A stretch of 9,082 nucleotides of DNA from Elusimicrobiota bacterium (lineage in GTDB: Bacteria; Elusimicrobiota; Elusimicrobia; JACQJN01). Location of the stretch: contig JACQJN010000279.1 in assembly GCA_016205085.1 (NCBI GenBank), positions 1 to 9,082 of the forward strand, written 5' to 3'. Each line of letters starts with the position of its first letter. Positions within the stretch are counted from its first letter, which is position 1. The notes below the pieces were generated by a model. That model searched no databases. It saw only the letters and a program-made list of their open reading frames with translations, and was not told the DNA's origin. Both the position numbers and the translations under genes were made by a program. Positions 1 to 5,694 of the stretch are shown here, in pieces.

Positions 1-17
1 CCTCAGTCGCTACCCAA

Positions 18-34
18 CTTCTGCTGCGCAGAAG
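18..34. repeat. Perfect 7-bp hairpin
   Basis: CTTCTGC (18-24) and GCAGAAG (28-34) are exact reverse complements around a TGC loop. CCC (13-15) and GGG (37-39) could extend the stem across a 2-nt internal loop. No T-run follows on either strand, so it is not a standard intrinsic terminator. It may belong to the same repeat-rich segment as the element at 98-267. Confidence 0.55.
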
Positions 35-97
35 ATGGGGTCCCCCGCGACTTCCGGACGGCCCGCTACAGCCGGCAAATCTCAGCCACCCCCCTTT

Positions 98-267
98 CCT
101 CATGTGAAGTTTTTGCCTGGGAATGACCAGGGATTTGCCCGTAGCCCCCGTAGGGAGGGGAAAGCCACCTCCGGTGGAAAAAAGATGGGAACCCTGGGGT
201 TCCCCATCAGGGGCTCGGGGGCCGAGGGCAAACCCTGGGCAGACCCAAGGGCAAAAACTGGGTGAGG
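98..267. repeat. MITE-like or folded-RNA inverted-repeat element
   Basis: The ends are complementary. AGTTTTTGCC (108-117) pairs exactly with GGCAAAAACT (250-259). TGGG (118-121) pairs with CCCA (244-247) across a 2-nt bulge, and CCTCA (98-102) pairs with TGAGG (263-267) outside an internal loop. Inside lie further hairpins: CCTGG/CCAGG (116-120/127-131, competing with the closing stem), CCACC/GGTGG (165-169/173-177), an 11-bp stem with one bulge (184-194/197-208) and CTCGG/CCGAG. This is either a small non-autonomous repeat element or a multi-branched RNA in the acs leader. GTGA occurs next to the left end (104-107) and two bases past the right end (262-265), which is weak evidence of a target duplication. 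There is no transposase in the window. Confidence 0.5.
178..208 (-). terminator. Intrinsic terminator on the minus strand
   Basis: GATGGGAACCC (184-194) is complementary to GGGTTCCCCATC (197-208), giving an 11-bp G+C-rich stem with one bulged C and a very tight loop. On the plus strand it is preceded by six A residues (178-183), so read on the minus strand the stem is followed at once by TTTTTT, the classic Rho-independent form. On the plus strand no T-run follows, so it should not stop plus-strand transcripts. No minus-strand gene lies immediately to its right. It could end an antisense or small transcript starting near acs, or be an intrinsic part of the repeat element. Confidence 0.55.
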
Positions 268-324
268 TTGTGAAATTGTTACTACTGGTCAAACCATTTC
301 AAAAAATGATAGGATCAAAAGCAG

Positions 325-2283
325 ATGACCGAGAATGAGAATATTACAACCCTTCTGAAGGAAAAACGCCTGTTCAAACCTTCCGCTTTATTCCAAAAAA
401 CAGCATACCTTCCCAGTTTCTCCGCTCTCCAAACCCTAAGAAAAAAAATATTAAAAAAACCTGAACTCTTCTGGGCTGCCGAAGCTAGAAAACTGAAATG
501 GATCAAACCTTTCAAGAAAGTTTTGGTTTGGAACCCTCCCTTCGCCCAATGGTTTCCGGACGGAAAAATAAACATCTCGGAAAACTGTCTGGATCGGCAC
601 TTGATCACGGCACGCAAAAATAAAGCGGCTATTTTATGGGAAGGAGAACCTGGAGATACGCGCACCCTGACCTATCAGGAACTCCACAGAGAGGTGTGCC
701 GTTTTGCCAATGTTCTCAAAAATATCGGGATCGTGAAAGGGGACCGGGTATCCATCTATTTGCCCATGATTCCTGAGTTGCCGATCGCCATGCTGGCCTG
801 TGCCAGGATAGGAGCCACCCACAGCGTCATCTTTGGCGGTTTTTCCGCAGAAGCCCTGAAAGAAAGGAATGTGGACGCCCAAGCCAAGCTCTTGATCACG
901 GCAGACGGTGGCTACCGGAAGGGACAGGCCATTCCTCTAAAAGCCAACGCCGACATCGCTCTTGCCGGCTCCCCCTCTGTGGAAAAAGTGGTCGTAGTCC
1001 GACGAACAGGAGCTCCTGTCGCAATGCTCTCGGGGAGAGATTTTTGGTGGCATGAGCTCATGAGATCGGCTTCCTCCGTCTGTCCTCCGGAACCCCTGGA
1101 CTCCGAACACCCTCTTTTTATCCTTTATACCTCCGGCTCTACGGGAAAACCCAAGGGAGCACTCCATACAACGGCGGGCTACTTGACCCAAGCTGCCTGG
1201 ACTACCCGTATGATTTTTGATTTAAAGGAAGAAGATACCTATTGGTGCACCGCCGACATTGGATGGGTGACAGGACATACCTATATCGTGTATGGCCCGC
1301 TCTCCAATGGCGCTACTGTGGTTATGTATGAAGGAGCGCCTCTCCATCCTCAACCAGACCGATGCTGGGAAATCATAGAAAAATACCGTATCAACGTATT
1401 CTACACCGCCCCTACCGCCATACGAACCTTTATTAAATTCGGGGAAGAGTGGCCTAAAAAACATGACCTCTCTTCTCTTAGGCTTTTGGGAACCGTAGGA
1501 GAACCCATCAACCCTCAAGCCTGGCTGTGGTACCATCAAGTGATAGGAAAAAGTAAATGTCCCATCGTGGATACCTGGTGGCAGACGGAGACAGGAGCCA
1601 TCATGATCAGCCCACTTCCCGGCGCCACCCCATTAAAACCAGGCTCAGCCACCGCTCCGCTTCCAGGCATCCAGGCGGACGTGGTGGATAAGACAGGAAA
1701 ACCAGTGCCCCCTGACCAAGGAGGTTACTTGGTCATCCAAAAACCATGGCCCGCCATGCTGCGCACCATTTATGGCGATCCGGAAAGATTTAAAAAACAA
1801 TATTGGAGCCAAATTCCCGGGGCTTACTTCACGGGAGACGGGGCCCGCAAAGATAAAGACGGCTATTTCTGGATCATGGGTCGTATTGACGATGTCATCA
1901 AGGTTTCCGGACACCGCTTGGGAACAGCTGAGATAGAAAGCGCCTTGGTTTCTTATCCCCAAGTGGCGGAAGCGGCCGTGGTGGGCCGCCCTGATGAAGT
2001 CACGGGAGAAGGTATTGTCGCTTTTGTCACTCTCCAAGGAAGGACTCAGCCGGATCCGATCTTGCGTGAAAAACTGATAGAGCACGTAGCCAAAGTCATA
2101 GGAGCGGTAGCCAAACCCTCCGAAATCCGGTTCACAGACGCTTTACCCAAAACCCGATCCGGCAAGATCATGCGGCGACTTCTGCGAGAACTGGCCACTT
2201 CCGGACAAGTCAAAGGAGACGTCACCACATTGGAAGACTTTTCCGTATTGACCAAACTTCAGGCGGCCGAAGAAGAGGAGTAA
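325..2283 (+). CDS. acs: Acetyl-CoA synthetase (AMP-forming acetate-CoA ligase)
   Basis: This cytoplasmic enzyme activates acetate with ATP to acetyl-AMP and then transfers the acetyl group to CoA, feeding acetate into central metabolism. The protein is 652 residues, the usual length for the family. An ACAS N-terminal segment (about 35-95) is followed by the ANL adenylation domain with the P-loop YTSGSTGKPKG (268-278), WCTADIGWVTGH (307-318) and TWWQTETG (417-424). The second Trp of that last motif is the residue that limits the pocket to acetate. YFTGDGA (501-507) and the hinge GRIDDVIKVSGHR (519-531) follow. PKTRSGKIMRR carries the catalytic Lys614, the Lys that Pat-type acetyltransferases modify in well-studied species; no Pat or CobB gene is visible here. 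The ATG at 325 has AGGA at 311-314. It is the first gene of the apparent operon; the next gene starts 3 nt after its stop. Confidence 0.96.
   Translation: MTENENITTLLKEKRLFKPSALFQKTAYLPSFSALQTLRKKILKKPELFWAAEARKLKWIKPFKKVLVWNPPFAQWFPDGKINISENCLDRHLITARKNKAAILWEGEPGDTRTLTYQELHREVCRFANVLKNIGIVKGDRVSIYLPMIPELPIAMLACARIGATHSVIFGGFSAEALKERNVDAQAKLLITADGGYRKGQAIPLKANADIALAGSPSVEKVVVVRRTGAPVAMLSGRDFWWHELMRSASSVCPPEPLDSEHPLFILYTSGSTGKPKGALHTTAGYLTQAAWTTRMIFDLKEEDTYWCTADIGWVTGHTYIVYGPLSNGATVVMYEGAPLHPQPDRCWEIIEKYRINVFYTAPTAIRTFIKFGEEWPKKHDLSSLRLLGTVGEPINPQAWLWYHQVIGKSKCPIVDTWWQTETGAIMISPLPGATPLKPGSATAPLPGIQADVVDKTGKPVPPDQGGYLVIQKPWPAMLRTIYGDPERFKKQYWSQIPGAYFTGDGARKDKDGYFWIMGRIDDVIKVSGHRLGTAEIESALVSYPQVAEAAVVGRPDEVTGEGIVAFVTLQGRTQPDPILREKLIEHVAKVIGAVAKPSEIRFTDALPKTRSGKIMRRLLRELATSGQVKGDVTTLEDFSVLTKLQAAEEEE
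2275..2280 (+). promoter_or_regulatory. Shine-Dalgarno of the GIY-YIG gene
   Basis: GAGGAG lies 6 nt before the ATG at 2287 and is the strongest ribosome binding site in the window. It is embedded in the last Glu codons of acs, so the acidic EEEE tail of Acs doubles as the initiation signal for the next gene. It supports the start at 2287. Confidence 0.7.
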
Positions 2284-2286
2284 TCC

Positions 2287-2703
2287 ATGGCGGTTTCCAA
2301 AATAATAAAATTCAAAATGTCGGAGAAGTGCTATCGCTTCAAGCCGGATGCCCTAGAGTCTCACGCCCCTGAAATGCCGGGGGTCTATGAATTTGTAACC
2401 TTTGATCTCAAACAGCAGCCCAAGGTGGTCTATGTCGGATTGTCCCTGAACTCCAGCATCCGCCAAGACCTCATGGCCCATCTTTTGGGCAAAAAGGAGC
2501 CTACGGCCACGGATCTTTTTTCCCGGTACCCCAACATGTATTTTGACTTCGTAACCAAAGCGGATATTGAAATCCCCGCGGAATGGAAAGATATCGCGGG
2601 GGAATTGATCAAGAAAAATGAGCCGGAATTTAACAAGACGGCATCCGTACCCTCCTCCGGAAGGCATCTGAAGGTGCAATTGATAGAGGATCATAATCTA
2701 TGA
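2287..2703 (+). CDS. Small standalone GIY-YIG domain protein
   Basis: A 138-residue protein that I assign to the GIY-YIG nuclease fold from its motif pattern. PGVYEF (31-36) is the GIY element and VYVG (48-51) the YIG element. Arg59 in SIRQDLMAHL matches the conserved catalytic Arg, Glu106 in AGELIKKNEPEFN the metal-binding Glu, and Asn116 the usual Asn at the end of the core. All key residues are therefore present. About 30 N-terminal residues precede the domain and a short tail follows; there is no second domain such as UvrC, a homing-endonuclease module or a DNA-binding region. GIY-YIG proteins cleave DNA or RNA in repair, restriction, mobile introns and RNA processing, but the sequence does not say which applies. 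The start has a strong SD (2275-2280), and the TGA overlaps the next ATG (ATGA, 2700-2703). It sits between two metabolic genes with no mobile element visible beside it. Confidence 0.75.
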   Translation: MAVSKIIKFKMSEKCYRFKPDALESHAPEMPGVYEFVTFDLKQQPKVVYVGLSLNSSIRQDLMAHLLGKKEPTATDLFSRYPNMYFDFVTKADIEIPAEWKDIAGELIKKNEPEFNKTASVPSSGRHLKVQLIEDHNL

Positions 2704-4175
2704 ATACCCGACTTCTATCTTCACATCCCAAAAAGATGTGGATCGGAGGGAAATGGGTGGATTCCGTGGAAGGCAAATCCTTTCAAACCTATAACCCTGC
2801 CACGGGAGAAGTTCTGGCGGAAGTTTCCCAAGCCACCGCTGCGGACGTAGATCTGGCCGTCAAGGCTGCTCGGGAGGCTTTTGACAAAGGTCCCTGGCCT
2901 CGTATGAATCCTGCCGAAAAGGCGAAAATCCTATGGAAAATCGCCGACTTAATCGAAAAGAATATCGAGGAATTGGCGCAATTGGAAACCTTAAACAGCG
3001 GCAAAATCATCCGGGAAGCCCGTTATGGGGACCTTCCCATGGTGGCTGAAAACTTTAGGTATTTCGCCGGTTGGACCACCAAGATATTCGGAGAAACATT
3101 CCCTACCACCACCCCCTACGCCCCCAAAGCCCAAACGTTCACTTATACGGTGCGCGAACCGATAGGAGTCGTGGCCGGCATCGTCCCCTGGAATTTCCCC
3201 CTCCAGATGGCTGCCTGGAAGCTAGCCCCGGCCTTGGCTTGCGGCAATGTGGTCCTATTAAAACCGGCTGAACAAACCCCTCTCTCCACGTTGCGGCTTG
3301 CTGAATTATTGGAAGAGGCAGGCCTCCCTCCCTCCACGGTCCAGGTACTCCCTGGAGGACCAGAAACCGGCAAGGCTCTTGTTCTCCACAAAGGCGTGGA
3401 TAAAATTTCTTTTACAGGCTCCACGGAAGTGGGGAGAGAAATCGTCAAGATGTCCGCTTCGAACTTGAAACGTGTCTCTCTGGAATTGGGCGGTAAATCG
3501 CCGCACATCATTTTCGCGGATGCCGATCTGGATACTGCCGTGAAAAGCGCTTACATGGGAGCTTTTTACAACCAGGGCCAATGCTGCTGCGCAGGCTCCA
3601 GAATATTCGTGGAGAAAAAAACACTTGAACCCTTGGCCGAAAAGCTGATGGAACGCGCCAAAAAAGTTCGCCTAGGGCCGGGCCTGGACCCCAACACTCA
3701 AATGGGGCCTCTGATTTCCGAAGAACAGAGAAAACGCGTAGAAGATTATGTGGAATCCGGTAAAAAAGAGGGGGCAAAACTCCTTTGCGGGGGAGACCGG
3801 CCTGCCGACCTAAAAGGCTATTTTTTAAAACCATCCGTGTTTGTAGAAGTGCAAGACGAAATGCGCATTGCGAAAGAAGAAATATTCGGCCCCGTGGCCG
3901 CCCTTCTTCCTTTTGAATCCATTGAAGAAGTAATCCAGAGAGCCAACGCCACTCCTTATGGACTGGCCGCAGGAGTCTGGACTAAAGACATCAAAAAGGC
4001 ATTCAAAATCACCCAAGCCCTAAGAGCGGGAATCGTCTGGGTAAACACATTTAATTGTGCCGATCCCACATTTCCATGGGGCGGATACAAACAGAGCGGA
4101 TGGGATCGAGAGACAGGCTCAGAAGCCATCCGACTCTACACCGAAACCAAAGCCGTCTGGATAGACCTCAATTGA
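2700..4175 (+). CDS. NAD(P)+-dependent aldehyde dehydrogenase
   Basis: A 491-residue member of the ALDH superfamily, oxidising an aldehyde to its carboxylic acid with NAD(P)+. Visible landmarks are IVPWNFPLQM (161-170) with the oxyanion Asn165, Lys188 in LLKPAEQTP for cofactor binding, FTGSTEVG (238-245) of the Rossmann fold, LELGGKSP (261-268) with the general base Glu262, NQGQCCCAGSR (291-301) with the catalytic Cys296, and EEIFGPV (393-399). The length is standard, and the CCC triplet and PWGGYKQSG tail fit the ALDH1/2-like, betaine or phenylacetaldehyde dehydrogenase branch. The substrate cannot be read from sequence alone. The neighbouring acs makes acetaldehyde an attractive candidate, since its acetate product would be Acs substrate; this is inference. 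AGAGGA at 2685-2690 is the likely SD, with ATGA coupling to the GIY-YIG gene. Its TGA overlaps the TTG start of recO. Confidence 0.93.
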   Translation: MNTRLLSSHPKKMWIGGKWVDSVEGKSFQTYNPATGEVLAEVSQATAADVDLAVKAAREAFDKGPWPRMNPAEKAKILWKIADLIEKNIEELAQLETLNSGKIIREARYGDLPMVAENFRYFAGWTTKIFGETFPTTTPYAPKAQTFTYTVREPIGVVAGIVPWNFPLQMAAWKLAPALACGNVVLLKPAEQTPLSTLRLAELLEEAGLPPSTVQVLPGGPETGKALVLHKGVDKISFTGSTEVGREIVKMSASNLKRVSLELGGKSPHIIFADADLDTAVKSAYMGAFYNQGQCCCAGSRIFVEKKTLEPLAEKLMERAKKVRLGPGLDPNTQMGPLISEEQRKRVEDYVESGKKEGAKLLCGGDRPADLKGYFLKPSVFVEVQDEMRIAKEEIFGPVAALLPFESIEEVIQRANATPYGLAAGVWTKDIKKAFKITQALRAGIVWVNTFNCADPTFPWGGYKQSGWDRETGSEAIRLYTETKAVWIDLN

Positions 4176-4804
4176 TTTTTTGCACTCAAGCCATTGTCCT
4201 CGCTAGAAAACCTATTTCCGAATCCGACCGCTGGGTTGTTTTATATACGGAGGTGATGGGTAAACTGCACGCACGCTGCACCGGGGTCCAAAAACCGGCG
4301 GCAAAACTTAAAGCCTTAACGGAGCCCTTCGTTGCAGGAGACTATCGCATATACCTGCGGCCGGGGGCGGAATCCGGCAGAATCATCGGAGGAAAACTCC
4401 TTCAGTCTTTCCCGGGGATCCGGCAAGATTTGGCCCGCATACAACAAGCCTACACCCTGTGTGAACTGATGTCCAAACTCACTCCCGACCATCAACCCAA
4501 TCGCGACAAATACATCCTGCTATTGGAAACTTTAAACTGTCTAGAAACCACACCCTCTCCATGGGTTCTCCCCGCCTACACCCTGCGGCTGTTGTCTTTG
4601 ACTGGTTTTGGAGCCACTCCTCCCCATCTTCAACGGAATGAAATCTGGGCCAACCTTCAGACTGCGCCATGGCCCTCCTTGGCGTGCTGGACTTCCGACC
4701 CCGCCCCGCTTAGGGCCATTCAGACGGAACTGAACCGACTTCTGGAACAGCATCTAGACTCTCCTCTTAAAACCACTCAATCCACGACTCACATTCTCGC
4801 ATGA
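4172..4804 (+). CDS. recO: DNA repair protein RecO
   Basis: RecO acts with RecF and RecR to load RecA onto SSB-coated single-stranded DNA. The first residues (M)IFCTQAIVLARKPISESD and WVVLYTEVMGKLHARCTGVQ match the RecO N-terminal OB-fold (about 1-80), including the typical ESD...LYT...GK pattern; a helical domain follows with YTLRLLSLTGF and EQHLDSPLKT. I place the start at TTG 4172, whose TTGA overlaps the aldehyde dehydrogenase stop, because the homologous part begins exactly there and upstream codons in this frame only translate the dehydrogenase gene out of frame. The protein is 210 residues, shorter than the usual 230-260. The missing part falls after LTGFG, where many RecO proteins carry a CxxC...CxxC zinc-binding loop; none of those Cys pairs is present. 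No good SD is seen, so translation is probably coupled. The stop overlaps glyQ by ATGA. Confidence 0.88.
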   Translation: MIFCTQAIVLARKPISESDRWVVLYTEVMGKLHARCTGVQKPAAKLKALTEPFVAGDYRIYLRPGAESGRIIGGKLLQSFPGIRQDLARIQQAYTLCELMSKLTPDHQPNRDKYILLLETLNCLETTPSPWVLPAYTLRLLSLTGFGATPPHLQRNEIWANLQTAPWPSLACWTSDPAPLRAIQTELNRLLEQHLDSPLKTTQSTTHILA

Positions 4805-5694
4805 CTTTTCAACAAATCATCCAAAATCTGGACCGCTTCTGGTCCAGGCAGAATTGCCTTCTTTTACAACCTTACGATGTTGAAAAAGGCGCGGGGACGT
4901 TTAACCCGGCCACTTTTTTTGGCTCTCTCACCCAAAAACCCACCCGAGTCGCCTACGTGGAACCTTCCCGCCGCCCCACGGACGGCAGGTATGGAGAAAA
5001 CCCCAACCGACTCTGCCGCTACTACCAATACCAAGTTCTACTCAAGCCCGCCCCCAAAAACATCCAAGGTCTTTATCTGAATTCGCTTCGCTCCATAGGT
5101 CTCGATCCCAAAAAACATGACGTCCGATGGATCGAAGACGATTGGGAATCTCCCACCCTGGGAGCTTCCGGCGTGGGCTGGGAAATTTGGATAGATGCCA
5201 TGGAGGTAACCCAATTCACCTACTTTCAGCAGATGGCGGGAACTCCTCTAGACCCCATCCCAGTCGAGATCACCTATGGATTGGAACGATTGGCTTTATA
5301 TTCTCAAAAAAAGAAAAATATATTTGAGCTGAATTGGAACGACCATATCAGCTACGGGAAAGTTCATCAGGATTCCGAAAAACAATTTTCTCAATACCAT
5401 TTTGAAACCGCCGATACCGATATACTCCGCGCTCATTTCGATGATTACGAAAGAGAGGCTGCAGCTATTTTAAAAAAAGGGCTCTACCTTCCAGCCTATG
5501 ATCTAACCTTAAAATGCTCGCACGCTTTTAATCTTTTAGATGCCCGGGGCGCCATTTCCGTTACCGAACGCACCGAAATCATTACCCGGATCAGAACTCT
5601 TGCCAAAAGCATTGCACATGAGCATATCAATAAATCTAAACTCTCAACTCAGAACTCTCAACTCACAACTGCAAATGAAAGACGCTCTTCTTGA
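4801..5694 (+). CDS. glyQ: Glycyl-tRNA synthetase alpha subunit
   Basis: The catalytic alpha chain of the alpha2beta2 bacterial GlyRS, which forms glycyl-adenylate and charges tRNA-Gly with help from the beta chain. Nearly all family signatures are present: LLLQPYDVEKGAGTFNPATF (20-39), AYVEPSRRPTDGRYGENPNR (51-70), WEIWIDAMEVTQFTYFQQ (127-144, with Ala133 where Gly is usual), EITYGLERLALY (156-167) and HAFNLLDARGAISVTER (241-257). Conserved sequence ends near residue 278. The last 19 residues (KLSTQNSQLTTANERRSS-type) are encoded by a heptanucleotide repeat tract plus glyS codons and replace the usual short family tail. The start overlaps the recO stop (ATGA) and has no visible SD. The gene overlaps glyS by 20 nt. 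Confidence 0.97.
   Translation: MTFQQIIQNLDRFWSRQNCLLLQPYDVEKGAGTFNPATFFGSLTQKPTRVAYVEPSRRPTDGRYGENPNRLCRYYQYQVLLKPAPKNIQGLYLNSLRSIGLDPKKHDVRWIEDDWESPTLGASGVGWEIWIDAMEVTQFTYFQQMAGTPLDPIPVEITYGLERLALYSQKKKNIFELNWNDHISYGKVHQDSEKQFSQYHFETADTDILRAHFDDYEREAAAILKKGLYLPAYDLTLKCSHAFNLLDARGAISVTERTEIITRIRTLAKSIAHEHINKSKLSTQNSQLTTANERRSS
5635..5676 (+). repeat. Degenerate heptanucleotide tandem repeat
   Basis: Six consecutive 7-nt units can be read: TCTAAAC, TCTCAAC, TCAGAAC, TCTCAAC, TCACAAC and TGCAAAT. The middle four form a 14-bp unit repeated twice with one mismatch (5641-5654 and 5655-5668). The tract begins where GlyQ family conservation ends, encodes the unconserved GlyQ tail and runs into the glyS ATG. 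Repeat expansion or insertion at the gene boundary is the simplest explanation. Unlike a CRISPR array it has no spacers. Confidence 0.75.

Larger units (their letters stand above)
1..324. other. Gene-free leader rich in inverted repeats
   Basis: This stretch upstream of acs has open frames, but none resembles a protein I recognise, and their composition (Gly/Pro/Arg/Ser) follows the G+C-rich palindromes. A frame open from the window edge to a TGA at 124-126 could be the tail of an upstream gene, but nothing in it supports that. It contains a perfect 7-bp hairpin (18-34), a larger inverted-repeat element (98-267) and an A-rich 3' part (268-324) next to the acs start. A short dyad TGGT-CAA-ACCA sits at 286-296. 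I found no convincing -35/-10 pair for acs. Confidence 0.6.

Noticed and set aside
35..265. 76-codon plus-strand open frame in the leader
   Set aside because: Its codons lie entirely in inverted repeats, its product is a Gly/Pro/Arg-rich sequence of no recognisable family, and no SD fits. An overlapping frame (123-338) is rejected for the same reasons.
268..324. Promoter for acs
   Set aside because: TTG-containing hexamers (268-273, 276-281) lack a good -10 at 16-18 nt. The TAGGAT at 310-315 would leave almost no leader and overlaps the likely SD.
1645..2085. 146-codon antisense open frame within acs, and similar ones in the aldehyde dehydrogenase gene
   Set aside because: They shadow well-conserved enzymes, show no recognisable motifs and have no initiation signals.
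4055..4171. Longer N-terminus for RecO starting at 4055
   Set aside because: The extra 39 codons only read the aldehyde dehydrogenase 3' end in another frame (Arg/His/Ser-rich), while RecO similarity starts at 4172.
5540..5674. Longer N-terminus for GlyS starting at 5540
   Set aside because: It overlaps strongly conserved GlyQ sequence, and the GlyS family begins MKxxLLEIGTE at 5675.
5635..5676. Possible CRISPR-type array
   Set aside because: The units are 7 nt and contiguous, with no spacers and no cas genes.
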